64,000 bases of DNA. Source: Chrysaora quinquecirrha. Its lineage: Eukaryota; Cnidaria; Scyphozoa; Semaeostomeae; Pelagiidae. The stretch spans positions 3,991,312 through 4,055,311 of the forward strand of contig JACTAT010000059.1 of assembly GCA_014526335.1 (NCBI GenBank). The letters run 5' to 3'. Position 1 is the first letter of the stretch, and every line of letters starts with the position of its first letter. Both the position numbers and the translations under genes were made by a program. The notes below the pieces were generated by a model. The model saw only the letters and a list, made by a program, of their open reading frames with translations. It was not told the origin of the DNA and ran no database searches. Shown piece by piece: positions 24,501 to 62,261 of this stretch.

Positions 24501-25345
24501 TTTAATTTTTCCTCCATTTCCTCAATCGCCTGTTGGTGTTTTCGCTTAGCTGCTTCCAGTTCATTTTCATAAAAACTCTTCAACTTCCCACATTTTATTT
24601 CATTCTCCTTTTCAAGGTTTTCAATTTCAGTAACCTTCTGATTGACAGCAGATGAGTTATTCGACTGTAAATATTCTATACTTTTCTGTAACTTTTCATT
24701 TTCATTTTTAACCTCGTCAAACCTCACTCTGTGTGCTTTGATTAATTTATCCATCTCTAAACTATGCTTGTGTGAAAAATCTGATACAATCCTTTCTTTT
24801 TCAGCTTCTAAATTTTTCGTAACAGACTGAAACTTCTGCGTCCTATTTTCATATTCATCTTTAAGGACAGAAAGTTTACTAGACAAATCATTTAATTTAG
24901 TCTCGTACTTTTTAGTAATTTCCGTCTCCATTTCACTTTTTTTGACTTTAAACTTGTCAAAATCATCAACAAATTTCTGTTTCTCAGCCCTCTCTTCTTC
25001 TAGCAAACCCTGCAATCTACCAATCAAAGATTCCTGCTCTTTGAAAAGCTCCATTTTTTGCTTATAATGACCAATCTTCTCTTTTGATTCAATCATGACT
25101 TTCTGAAGTTCCTCATCGTGAGCATTTCTCAAGCTTTCAACAATTTCCTCATGCTCGTCGTTCTTTGAATTCAGCGCATAAATTACTTTAGTGAGCTGAG
25201 CGATCTTTTTAGACATCTTAATATGCATTTCATGGTTAGTATCATTTAACTGACCAGTTGTTGTCGCTTGTGCTTGGTTATTCGCCCTGTTAAACGTTAC
25301 TTTAGTTGGCCTAGTACCTCCTCTGCTGTCCACTTTGGCCGCCAT
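6521..25345 (-). CDS. FAM184A-like: FAM184-family coiled-coil protein (12 exons found; frameshift and a missing exon)
   Basis: Exons 5' to 3': 24193-25345, 20157-20266, 18412-18902, 17646-17767, 16548-16698, 14185-14397, 12364-12517, 10682-10809, 8733-8879, 8307-8424, 7855-7965, 6521-6687. They give about 1020 residues; vertebrate FAM184A is roughly 1140. The start MAAKVDS was chosen for its good Kozak context over an upstream ATG at 25369. Family hallmarks are MSKKIAQLTKVIYALN near the N-terminus, MTAEHLRET, NRESRPEDLE, LLNRETNFNKIF and NSKPLP near the C-terminus. Almost all of it is predicted coiled coil, and the molecular role of the family is poorly known. Oddities: a one-base frameshift within 18412-18902; exon 10682-10809 ends in phase 0 while 8733-8879 needs phase 2, so an exon of about 55 codons is missing; exon 6521 ends at a donor and no last exon was found. 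Confidence 0.88.
7215..7668 (+). mobile_element. 3' end of a LINE-like element
   Basis: The segment ends with CGGCCCAAGCTAGATAAGCTC, an AATAAA signal and a short-repeat tail of GAATT units (7636-7668). Such tails are typical of CR1/L2-type LINE 3' ends. No reverse-transcriptase frame remains. It lies in a FAM184 intron. Confidence 0.45.
9292..9697. mobile_element. MITE with TACACGC...GCGTGTA ends, copy 1
   Basis: About 406 bp. The termini TACACGCTTTTTT and AAAAAAACGCGTGTA are inverted, each followed inward by TTATAAGGAACC-like repeats. The interior matches 12716-13116 in opposite orientation. No coding capacity. It sits in the FAM184 intron that also lacks an expected exon. Confidence 0.65.
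10212..10582. mobile_element. MITE with TACACG...CGTGTA ends, copy 2
   Basis: About 371 bp with the same inverted TACACGTATTTTTT and AAAAAAACACGTGTA ends and inner ATAGGAAAC/TTTCTTAT repeats. The interior differs from copies 1 and 3, so it is a subfamily or an older copy. Confidence 0.6.
10990..12320. repeat. Tandem satellite array, 171/175-bp units in a dimeric pattern
   Basis: About seven and a half head-to-tail units. Starts of the AAGGAAATGCATCC landmark fall at 11341, 11516, 11687, 11862 and 12033, giving spacings 175, 171, 175, 171. Longer units contain an extra TGTA (CTATGTATGTTGCC versus CTATGTTGCC) and AGCATCAACTTCACATTT. Shorter ones read AGCAGCAACTTCACACTT. Outer units are more diverged, as expected from unequal crossing-over. 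The array fills the FAM184 intron between exons 12364-12517 and 10682-10809. Confidence 0.9.
12716..13116. mobile_element. MITE with TACAC...CGTGTA ends, copy 3
   Basis: About 401 bp. It is an inverted relative of 9292-9697, sharing the stretch around TTTGCATGTAAACAAAGCTCG and GAACGGGCTTTCTAATTC. FAM184 intron. Confidence 0.65.
13117..13475. repeat. Inverted-repeat-rich segment (AGCCCGG / CCGGGCT)
   Basis: Repeated AGCCCGG/CCGGGCTGAAATT motifs occur in both orientations, including AGCCCAGGCTAAAAT, TCAGCCCCGGCTGA and CCGGGCTAAAAA. Probably a small non-autonomous DNA element; exact ends are unclear. Confidence 0.35.
14512..14772. mobile_element. MITE of the CTGGCCAAACGATCAAACATTG family
   Basis: Starts GGCCCTGGTCAAACAATA and ends ATGTTTGATCGTTTGGCT followed by AGGGCCTTA. 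The interior repeats the GTTTGAC, AACATTG and GCTTGTCA motifs in both orientations. Related but more broken copies lie at about 13515-14100. Confidence 0.6.
16548..16698 (-). other. FAM184 exon with clean splice sites (example of exon quality)
   Basis: The acceptor CCTTTTCCAG and the donor CAGGTATGTATG flank a 151-base exon reading NECDRLRLELNRKHREEN and onward. It aligns in register with the corresponding coiled-coil segment of vertebrate FAM184A as I recall it. Confidence 0.8.
17411..17617. mobile_element. Palindromic element with long inverted arms
   Basis: About 205 bp. The left arm has GCAAAAGATGGCCGCCGTTT and the right arm AACGGCGGCCATCTTTTGC. Nearer the centre, GGGAATTCTGGGAATAATTT pairs with AAATTATCCCCAGAATCCC. 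A foldback MITE inside a FAM184 intron. Confidence 0.7.
17943..18236 (-). mobile_element. 3' tail fragment of a Penelope-like element
   Basis: On the minus strand this carries the motif series CGTTTATACTCTGAGGAGTG and TTTTAAGTATGCCCG shared with 32245-32300 and 60878-60925. The 32245 copy directly follows a GIY-YIG-bearing PLE fragment, which identifies the family. It contains a hammerhead-like motif at 18000-18040. Confidence 0.55.
18000..18040 (-). ncRNA. Hammerhead ribozyme-like motif (copy D)
   Basis: On the minus strand: stem I strand ATACT, core CTGAGGA, stem II GTGTCAGAC, then GGAAA, a short A/T stem III and the closing strand AGTATG. Stem I can pair fully. An extra G precedes GAAA compared with the consensus. 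Confidence 0.45.
18943..19194 (+). mobile_element. tRNA-derived SINE, near full length
   Basis: The head resembles a tRNA, with an A-box-like TGGTCAAGGCG and a B-box-like GGGTTCATATC about 35 bases apart. A tRNA-unrelated body follows (GGTAAATGAGTACCCAGGG and on), ending in AATAAATATTGCTTG and a TTGC-type tail. A fragment in opposite orientation lies at 45724-45800. It is not a functional tRNA gene. Confidence 0.65.
19855..20005 (-). mobile_element. tRNA-like SINE fragment
   Basis: On the minus strand it reads AGGAGCTCAGCGTGGTCAGG then GCTTGAGCCCAGCC, closely related to 5421-5550. Located in a FAM184 intron. Confidence 0.45.
20280..23160 (-). mobile_element. CR1/jockey-type LINE, 5'-truncated and frame-broken
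   Basis: Four open pieces share one strand. 22232-23137 is an endonuclease/exonuclease/phosphatase domain with IIGDLNLTP and the SDFH catalytic region. 21628-22173 begins the reverse transcriptase (KENYRPISLL). 21146-21478 holds MDLSKAFDCL, GVPQGSILGPLLF and FADD in place of the usual YADD. 20561-20887 is the C-terminal part with NYCPLIWM. The pieces lie in different frames separated by stops, so no intact protein can be made. The 5' end is truncated near 23160. The element occupies the 3.9-kb first intron of FAM184 in the same orientation. Confidence 0.88.
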
Positions 25346-25744
25346 TTTCGCAGTTTGTGAGCTGTGCATTTGGACAAGGCTGGAAGTTGATAACTGCCGA
25401 GATCTGATTGGTGGATTTGCTATTACAGCTACATGGAGACGATATTTAATTTCTATGGAAACTCACCTTGTGCGCCTGTAGAGAAGCCTCGTTTTCGAGT
25501 AGAAATCAAAATCCGCAAATCCACAAAATTCTTCGAGGATCATGTGAGAAATTGGCTAAGGTACTTTTTGACTTGCAATAATATCAAATCCGCACTTAGA
25601 TCTTGTATTTCTGCAGATTTTGTTAAGGGAGAAATAATTTTAGCAAATAAAGAGTGAATTGAGATCTTGGTTTTTTCAGAAGATGGCATAATCAAGCCAT
25701 TCAATGGGTGGTTTATTTGGGCTGGGCCTAAATCAAAATTGTGC

Positions 25745-26215
25745 CCATCAAGAAATCAACCTAAGAGACAACAGGGTAAACTTGAATAACACGGGTCAGG
25801 GAAGTCAGTGTTTTTCCCTTTTTTGCCTATAGCAAAAGTGGAAGACACTGACCACCCGGAAAACATTGACCTTAGCCTTTTTCAATGTAAGGTACATTAA
25901 AAATGTCGAATTGACATTTGTAAGGGGTTATCAGATTGGTTTCTGCTTAAAAACTTAAGAAATCAACATAAAAGGCAATAGGGTAAGCTTTAACATGGGT
26001 CAGTAAAGTCAGTGTTTTCGTTTTTTGCCTACAGTAAAAGTGGAAAACACTGATCCGAAAAAACACTGACCTTTCTTTTAAGGACACAATTATGGAGCAG
26101 AATCAGTTAATTTAACCACTGATTGCTTAAATGCTGTTTCCAATTGAAAAAAGATTTTTTCAAGAAGAAAAAAAATCAGTGAAGTCAGTGAACTCTGTGT
26201 TTTTTTCACCTGGTC
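25745..26215. repeat. Diverged tandem duplication, about 205-bp period
   Basis: GAAATCAACCTAAGAGACAA followed by GTCAGTGTTTTTCCC and AAAAGTGGAAGACACTGACC at about 25750-25870 recurs with changes at about 25957-26075. A third partial GTCAGTG segment lies near 26175. It fills the spacer between the FAM184 and Mpv17-family starts and could include promoter sequence. Confidence 0.5.
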
Positions 26216-26316
26216 CCCGTAAAAGCCCAAGTTTGACGTAATTGGACTCCCTTCTTGCACTTTACTGATTTTAGCTGCTTGTTTCTTCGACAGTTCTCCC
26301 TGTAATCTTGAGCAGG

Positions 26317-26940
26317 ATGAGTGTCAACATAAAGATCAAAGCCTTTGAGGAGCTCACTAAAATTGCAAATCATTTTGGTCGTGTTGTATTAAAGAAAAAT
26401 CTTTTATTAGTCAACACTGCTGTTTCCATTGGGTGTTGCACATGTGCAGAACTTATTGAACAGAAAGTCATTGAACGTAAAAGAAATGTTAATTGGAGGC
26501 GAGTTTTTAGCATGGCAGGATGCGGATTCCTATCTGGCTTTACTTCTACATACTGGTATTTGTGGTCTGCAAAATTTACTGGGAAATACAAAATCTTGAA
26601 GCAACTTATATTTTATCAAACTATATTTACTCCTTACGAATACATGCAGTTTTACATCTCAGTAGGACTACTTGAAGGAGAAAGTATCAAAGATGTAGTT
26701 TCAGAAATAAAGAGTAAATTTCCAATTACGTATATGACAGATTGGCTTGTTTTCCCACCCCTTATGTTTATAAATTTCAAACTTGTTCCGCTGAGGTTTA
26801 GAGTTATCTATGATAACAGTATTCAGTTAGTGTGGTGTGTGTTTTTATCATTTTTAAAACATCATGATCTTGAAAGCTATGTACAACATTATAAATCTAA
26901 TTTGAAATCAATGTTTTTAAGCTCAAATTCATCAAATTAA
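26317..26940 (+). CDS. Mpv17/PMP22-family membrane protein, intronless
   Basis: A 207-residue single-exon frame from ATG 26317 (MSVNIKIKAFEELTK) to TAA 26940. The C-terminal half carries the family signature in order: TDWLVFPPLMFINF, KLVPLRFRVIYDNS and VWCVFLSFLKH. A glycine-rich hydrophobic segment lies near residues 65-80 (SMAGCGFLSGFTS). Family members are small four-helix proteins of the inner mitochondrial or peroxisomal membrane. Some form channels and affect mtDNA maintenance; the exact paralogue is unclear. It starts about 970 bases from the oppositely oriented FAM184 start and converges on the 3' end of SFI1. Lack of introns among intron-rich neighbours suggests a possible retrocopy, but the frame is intact. 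Confidence 0.85.
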   Translation: MSVNIKIKAFEELTKIANHFGRVVLKKNLLLVNTAVSIGCCTCAELIEQKVIERKRNVNWRRVFSMAGCGFLSGFTSTYWYLWSAKFTGKYKILKQLIFYQTIFTPYEYMQFYISVGLLEGESIKDVVSEIKSKFPITYMTDWLVFPPLMFINFKLVPLRFRVIYDNSIQLVWCVFLSFLKHHDLESYVQHYKSNLKSMFLSSNSSN

Positions 26941-27438
26941 CCAAATATAATTAAGTTTTGTATTAGTTGTAGAGAAATTGTATCATAGTGTGACCAATTA
27001 ATATCATATCATTATTAAATTTTTTCATAGTTCCTTATGTTATATTATTTTAAGGTAAACTTGTTTTATCACATCCAAAAGAGTAAGTTTAACTGCTTCC
27101 AAAGCATTATTATTATTGGGGGGGGGGGAGGGGCATGATAACAAAAAGCTATCCAAAGCTGTACAACATACCATCAAGAGAGGAATAGTCCCCCTACCCT
27201 ACTCTGCTATCATGAGCCTAACACAAAAGTAGTTTAAGAAATAAACAAAGAAAGAAAACATTTTCTTGAAAATACGGAGTTCATCCTCCTTCAATAATTC
27301 ACAACAATTCAGATATTTACAGAATGAAATATCAAAAGTAATAATTTCCACAAAGACTTGTTTATATTTATCAGGCTAAATAACAATTGATTTTTACACC
27401 ACTAGAAATAGCTCACAATTTACAAAACAGGCCTTTAA
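26941..27438. other. Spacer between two convergent 3' ends
   Basis: Short AT-rich spacer between the Mpv17-family stop and the SFI1 stop. It holds a G run at about 27119-27128 and an ATTAAA at 27015 that could serve polyadenylation of the plus-strand gene. Nothing else recognised. Confidence 0.4.
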
Positions 27439-55826
<28,388 letters not shown>

Positions 55827-56230
55827 CTTTTACTTCTTGGGTTAATGCAAAGCTCTTTTAAGTTAATGCATCTGTCTTTATTTCAGCGCTTAGGCCATGT
55901 GCCAGTGGCCCTCCTTTTCTTTTGGCATTATATTTATACCGATTTGTGTCTGACGGTCCAGCTATCTAGACGCTAGGTACCTTGAAATACTATTGATCAG
56001 AAGAGAACCACATATTTAGACATCATGACCTTTCAAGCCAACAAAATCTCGATCTTTGAAGAAAAGAATTTGTTGTGTTAGTTTCTCTTCCCGCCATTGT
56101 GATTTCAGAAATTTTGAGGCAGAATGATTGATTGAGTTGAATTGTGCAGCCTCTAGTTCGTTCGACCTCGACCTCAACTCAATCTTAAATTGCAGCCCCA
56201 CAATTCATTGCGCACAGCGAATCACAAGAA
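55827..56230 (-). promoter_or_regulatory. SFI1 5' flank, probable untranslated/promoter region
   Basis: Directly upstream of the SFI1 start codon. On the minus strand TCACAATGGCGGGAAGAG near 56098 is the same class of ATGGCGG element seen near the other gene starts. The open frame 56016-56201 could be 5' UTR or chance. Confidence 0.35.
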
Positions 56231-58687
56231 GAAATTTACCCTCTTTTTGCGCCATGAGGGCCCCTGTTAGGGGGCTTTTGGGTTGCATTTGTTAGCGCCA
56301 AGCACATTTTTTTTATTGTCTTTTTGTGCCAAGCGATGTCTGTAACACTACGCGCCCGTGACTGCTCCGCATTGCGCAACTTGCTATCTCTTCGATTTTG
56401 AAGTTGCTCTGTTTTAACTCTCCGATCGTTTTTCAATTGCGTTCTGCTTGCTACATGTTATACCTTTTTTTCGTGTATTGATGCTGCAAGACGAATCGCA
56501 ATCTCGCAATACACACCGGAATGAATTCGAAAGAAACCGAGTCGTTTATGGTCATTATCAACTTTCGCGAATCCGATAATTTCGCTACTATACGTGTAAA
56601 CGGGGTATATACAGCAGGGCTTCGGTAGAAATGAGGTTAGCTAAAACTTTCTTCGCTTCAGACTTTTTTGTCTGCAATTGCGTCTTCTGAAATCAACTCC
56701 AGGTAAAACCGAAAGCGACTCAATGTGAAATGCCATTTGTGGCACTTTGCTCAGCAAAATTCTAACTTTATTGTGTGCGCGCAATATTTGCTGAGAAATT
56801 AGTCATTCGTGTCTGTGAGGAAAATTTCTATCTTGCACGAGTACACGAATGGCATTTTGGTCAGCAATTTCCTCAGCGCGTGCGGCGGGCTTAAACCGCT
56901 CGATTTTAGCGCGGAAAACAATGACATGCAGCATTCTCAATCTGAAGCAAGCTACTCAGCTGAACTTCTGAATGGAAAATATAAAAATAGGGGCCCTATG
57001 GGCATGTTCGAAGAACAACTCTGATTGATGTCACATGACCCAAACTTGACAAAGTGTATGCAGGCCACCATTGTGAACAACTAACCGCAAATTGCGCATC
57101 TTGTGGTGCTCAGTATTGTTACATTATTCCATTGTTCAAGTGTATAACCAATATGTTCGACTTCTTCGAACATGAAAACGAAACGAATAGCAATGAATCA
57201 AAATATGAAATTTTTCCAGAGCAGCCCAAGCCCTTGTCACTTGCACCATAAAATACGCAAAGCGACGTTTGGTGAAATATGTACTGTATTGTCGTGTATT
57301 GTTGGCAACGTGTGGCCAGCTTCAAATCGGATATTCTCGTAAAAGGATGTAGCAAGAAAAAGATGTAGCAAAAAGTATCTGTAGATAACCAGTTAACTTT
57401 AATATTCTGTCAAAAAGCTGGATGAATACAAAAAAGAATTTGGAAAAGCGAAACAGTTACTACAAAACAATTGGACAAGCAAAACAGTTACTACAAAATA
57501 TATGCATACTTTTACAAACAAAAAACGTCCACAAAAATTAATTAAAAATTACTAAACTGCAAAAATATTATTAGTACAAAATATTTCAATAGAAAATTTA
57601 ATTATTTATTTTTTGATTTAGTACCTATCAAAACAGAGAGTACAAGAAAAACCAAATTTATTATTCAACATTGTAATAAGGACCCCTATGCGCAAGAAAA
57701 CAGTCTTCTTCCCTACTATAAACGAAGAAAAATTTGAAAATACAGCTTTTATTTTCTAAGTAAACCTCACATAGACTTTGCTCAATTGTTAAGTGAGGCT
57801 ACTTACCTAGGAAGGCATCTATATACATAATAAAAAAGAATTAAGCGCTAGAATATTAAGGCCAACATTGCTCCCATATTCTTTGTTATGAGAAAAGATA
57901 AAAAATACCAACAAAACTCGCGCCTAGCAAAACGCACCCTTGTGGCAAAATGCACAATAAGAGCTCGCTCAATTGGAAATTATTAAGATTTAGTAGAATC
58001 AGTTGTCTGGTGATCGCATGAATGCGTGAAATTCGGAGTAACAACGAAGACATGTTTCCTTTCTGAGTCTACCTCTGTGTAAGATGCCATATTAATAGGC
58101 CTCAAAATTGGTTCCCCATACCAGAGTATTCTTACTAGCGACAAAATTAGGGCCGAAGATTTGTTCGGTAATTTGTAACACGTTTTTTACAAGAGCACTT
58201 GGCTTCGATTTAAGTCTTCCTGTTTCTTATTTTTGAAGCTATTTTTCACTAACTTGTCACCCCTACCCTTCTAAAAACATGTTTAAAATGCGTTTCCAGG
58301 CAAGGGCTTTACGCTGGGGAATTTTGCTTTTGCGTACCTCAAATTGCTTCGGAGATGGCAAAAAATTTTGACCCCAATTTCAGCCTGGTGTTTTTATAAA
58401 GGTTGTTCTTATAAAAAAACGTGTAGCACAGTTATAACACAGAGCTACGCGCTCCTAAACTATAGAGTATTTCACCCTACCCTTTAAACTAATGCGATAA
58501 GAAACTAATAATAAATAAAGAGTATGATAGACAAAACTACAAATGTTATGCTGCGAATATCAAAAATTTGTGATTATTATTTTGCTTACGTCAATTTGAG
58601 AGAACGTCCAGGTAAAATGGTTTACCATTACCAAAATATGAAAACGTTCATTTGATTACAAATCTTGAGCCCCTGTCTATGATGGGC
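56231..58687. other. Intergenic region, nothing convincing recognised
   Basis: Short open frames on both strands (for example 56236-56436 and 56809-57024) show no domain or splice support. At 58395-58427 there is a lone end of the TACACG MITE family (TTCTTATAAAAAAACGTGTAGC). Confidence 0.4.
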
Positions 58688-61600
58688 CTAATTTTCCTCC
58701 TTCATGACAGCATCCAACATGGCGGACAGTTCTTCGTAGTCGATGACATTATCCTTGTTCTTGTCGAATTTTGAAAAATCTGCAGCTACTTTCTGGAACT
58801 TTTCCTTCAGATGAGTCGGTACACGATTCATAAATCGATCGAATTCTTCCATTGACAGCCCTGCAAATAATTCAAAGACATTTGTGAGCGTGTTTACTGA
58901 CTAAGAGACAGGGTTACTATTTTAAATCTAAACCTTCAAAATAAAAATCACTTAAAAGACTCGTTTTCAATTCATTCAAATGACTTGAATTCAAGGCATT
59001 GTGAAACTTACCCTATCTGGAAGCAATTTTTTGAGAAAAACAAAATAAACCTATTTGGGAGCAACATTTCAAAAACTACAGTATGCGACTTGCAACTTTC
59101 AAAAGCTATTGTTAAGAATTCTTTCCGGGGACGTTCTGTTTGTAAGATGCCTACAGCCTGCTTTGGAGCACAATCGCATAAAAGATACCTTCAAGCAGCA
59201 AATACACGTACATGAAAGTATGAAAGTGTGAAAGTTTCTACAAGTGCTTAGGCCGAAAGCAGCTTAGGCTTGCGCCAAAGTTACTCCGAAAAATCCCTAA
59301 ATGCTGGGACGAAATATTAGCATTATGTGTTGAAAGGTTTTGTGTTTGATTTTTCTTCAACGTAAGCATCTAACCAATCCATCGAACAGAGTGATTGTAG
59401 TGGCTTTTTTCATTCGAGTATAGAATGAGGTTAAGGTCAGCGTGAAATTTTTCTGGACATCTTTAGTAAGGGACCTGAACAGCAGTCATTTCTTGGAGTA
59501 GATATTGGTGTAAAATCGACAGAAAGGATTTAACTCTCAGCTCAAGGAGGCATTTAATCAAGTATTTTCCTTTTTGTGGGCTACTTGGTTACTTCCATGT
59601 TGTTGTATGAGTTTCTGCATACATTTCCAGCATTTAATGTCGCAGATTCCTTTTCTCTCTTTGTTTTCCATAATTCGCGAATTTTAAGAAACATTTGCTG
59701 CACTACCTCTCCTACCGCTCCTAAAGCGACCGCAATGGCGCAATGCCAGTCGTTCCCATACTCAAGATGTCCGCCATCTTCCAGAAAAATGTCACTCCAA
59801 CCCAGACCTCTTTGAAAATGTCTATTGCGCCAGAGGTGGAAGCATTGCTTCCCTCTGTTTTCGACTACAAACATTTGTATCTTTGTAGTTTAACGGGCTT
59901 GTAAATAGACATATGAAACTGGTAACAAAATACCTTGTTCTTTGTCCATCATTTCAATGTCAGCCGCAATCTTTTCCAGCAAAGATCGATCCATGGCCTT
60001 CATCTTTTCATTGAGCTGTGTGAATATCATTTCCTGGAGTTTCTGGAAGCCCTACAAGATAAATAACATCCATATTTACACTTCAGCTCGCCGAAGAGGT
60101 TTCTTAAAGCAAGTGTAATCTTTATTTTTTTTATCCATTTACCCCAGTCTCCAGTAGGTCGATGGTTTTCGCTGAAGTGTTGAAGCTTAAGCCGGGCGCA
60201 AACCGTGCCAACATGTTGGTCAATATGGCCGCCAGTAATTGCTAGCCAGCATGTTGCCACGGTTTGCTATAGATGTGGTCTAAACAAACATGTTTTTAAG
60301 GAAAAAAAGTTGGACAACACTTTTCATCTATTTGAGCAAACTTGATGCGTTGGTATGGTTTGCTATGCCTCGCCAACATGTCGGCACAACTTGCCAATTT
60401 TGGACGTTATGTCGGAGACTTTGAAATGAGAAATAGATTGCAGCTGGCGGTTTGAATTGGACCAAGAGTTTTTTCTGGTTCATCGTGAACGAAAAGAGCA
60501 AGCAATATTCAAATAGCTGCTTCCTTTTCGGTCATGTTTGCAAAAGATCATCTGTCGATGACGTCAGCAACCCAAACCTTCTCAGATGTTGTGATGGTAT
60601 GGCAAATCATACCGAATGTTGGCCTATTTTCAGCCAACATCTTGGCCAACGATGTTGGCACGGTTTGCGCCCGCCTTTAGGATGTGATTGGGAATACTAA
60701 GCCTACAGAATTCTGAAAGGGTAGTTGCTAGACTTAGAAGAGATGGACAGGTAGATAAACTGTTTGCCTGGCGCATCATTGCACCATACAAGTACAGATA
60801 CTCGAAAATGCCGCAATATGGAGAAGCTCAACGAGTAGGTGTACAAAGTTGCGAGAAACAGCGGGAAAAGTTTTGGACATACTTTATGCCTTTTTTCATC
60901 TGACACTCCTCAGAGTATAAACGTCAGAAACAGACCGCAACTAACGGCCGAGTTAAGGGAGAATTTATACCTAGATGCGCATAGAAATGCACCAATCAAA
61001 AAAAAGTGAAGCCGCACTGGCATTGCGTCTCAAGAACACCAATCAGTTTGCGGGATACAGCGGGAAGACCAAAAGAACGAACTCTTCTGTCTACACAGAG
61101 CCGGTCTGTTGGTTTCCATGTGGAAAAAGCCATATAAAAAAGGCATACTTACAGAAAGCTGTTCTTGGAGGCCATCACGAATGCGAGCCAATTTCTCATT
61201 TTCCGCTTGCAACTTCAAGTAAATAGCTTTGAATTTCTCAGCTTGTTCTTTCAGATCACTGACACTATTTTCCAACTGTTTATTAGTTTCTGCAAATTTG
61301 GCGTTCTGCTCCTCAAGTTGGCGATTGTTCTCAGCGAATTTCTTGTTTTCTTCTGCCATTCTATCGACCTAAAGAAAAATAACATTAGTTTATTTGAATG
61401 CTGCAACAAATTGAAGGTGCTGGGAGTCGTGGCCTAATCCAGCTGGCTCGTGGTGTTAGAAGCTCGGCGAGGTCGGGTTTCGAGCTCCAGCTATTGTAGC
61501 GTCACAGCCAGGGTGGAGGTCTCATCAGTTCATCTATTCATCTACAACTGAGATCCTAGTGACCAACGCTGGAACAGTGCAGATCTTTAAATCCTAAAGC

Positions 61601-62149
61601 TTAATACAGAACACGCAAAAAAGGGTTCCACTACAAAACCTTGAAAGCTTGGAACGGTATACCTGTCGACAAAAGAACAACTGAGACACTTGGGTGTTTT
61701 AACAAAAAACTAAAACGCACCTGTTATGTTAAGCTAAAAAAATCTTCAGCTCCAAATGAAACACAAACCCCGGGAAGAACAGTGCTACTGCCAGAACCCC
61801 TTAAGAAAACCGAGCAATGGGCAAAAAGCTATATCCTTCCGTAGAGCTTAACTTTGGAATAATCTTACATATGATTGCAAACATGCGCCAACCCTTGCCA
61901 CTTTAAAAGAAGACTTAATAACATTTTTTAACAATGTGTATCAATGTAACTATATTTGTATATTGAATATTATATATTTCAAATTTATGTAATTAAAAAA
62001 AGGGTAGCACGGCGGGTCCCTGTAACCTGTTTTTCAGGAAGAACACCCCCAGCCAAGATCCCCTTCCCATCAAGCAAAGTAGCATGGTACTGGCACGCAA
62101 CATCAACTGCATCAAGCATAATGACCCGCTTTTTATGCCCATTTCGAAT
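58688..62149 (-). CDS. Coiled-coil plus EF-hand protein, 5' end not found
   Basis: Exons 5' to 3': 62027-62149, 61153-61368, 59934-60051 and 58688-58860 (stop TAG at 58688). All have GT-AG sites and fitting phases (0, 0, 1), giving 209 residues. The first exon reads KKRVIMLDAVDVACQYHAT and is the least certain. The second is a long coiled coil (NKKFAENNRQLEEQNAKFAE). The third is amphipathic (LQEMIFTQLNEKM). The last ends in one clear EF-hand loop, DKNKDNVIDYEEL, nine residues before the C-terminus. The region before it (LSMEEFDRFMNRVP) may be a degenerate EF-hand partner. I do not recognise the family; calcium-dependent regulation of a coiled-coil scaffold is inferred. Confidence 0.75.
59540..59825 (+). 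repeat. Dispersed repeat shared with 49530-49800
   Basis: AAGTATTTTCCTTTTTGTGG, CAGATTCCTTTTCTCTC and CAGACCTCTTTGAAAATGTC match the other copy in order. Open frames on both strands derive from it. Located in the second intron of the EF-hand gene's 3' half. Confidence 0.5.
60193..60672. mobile_element. DNA element with GGGCGCAAACCGTGCCAACAT ends
   Basis: GGGCGCAAACCGTGCCAACAT at the left is mirrored by ATGTTGGCACGGTTTGCGCCC at the right, about 480 bp apart. CCAACAT motifs recur inside (TTGCCACGGTTTGC, GCCAACATGTCGG). No transposase. Intron of the EF-hand gene. Confidence 0.75.
60878..60919 (-). ncRNA. Hammerhead ribozyme-like motif (copy C)
   Basis: On the minus strand: ATACT, CTGAGGA, stem II GTGTCAGAT, GAAA, AAAGGCAT and AGTATG. 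Stem I pairs over five bases, with one extra A before the closing strand. It lies in a PLE 3' tail. Confidence 0.5.
60878..61125 (-). mobile_element. Penelope-like element 3' tail fragment
   Basis: On the minus strand it starts near GGAAACCAACAGACCGGCTC with the PLE C-terminal words (RPALCRQK). It continues through AACTGATTGGTGTTCTTGAG and ends with the hammerhead-like motif. Same structure as 32040-32300. Confidence 0.65.
61427..61575 (+). mobile_element. tRNA-like SINE
   Basis: GTCGTGGCCTAATCCAGCTGG is followed by GGTCGGGTTTCGAGCTCC (B-box-like) and AGCGTCACAGCCAGGGTGG. Related to 5421-5550 and 19855-20005. Confidence 0.5.
61590..62015 (+). mobile_element. LINE 3' fragment (reverse-transcriptase protein C-terminus)
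   Basis: TLKAWNGIPVDKRTTET and CFNKKLKRTCYVKLKK resemble the final residues of CR1/jockey-type LINE proteins, usually of the form LWNSLP followed by FKKKLK. An AT-rich 3' region follows. Intron of the EF-hand gene, opposite strand. Confidence 0.6.
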
Positions 62150-62261
62150 CTAACATGTAGAGCTTATAGCCCTTTCAGGATCAACGACAGAAACAAGGCC
62201 CTATAAGTATTATCCTGCACATCCACTTTATCAACTCTCAAATGGTACTTGTGATATCATA

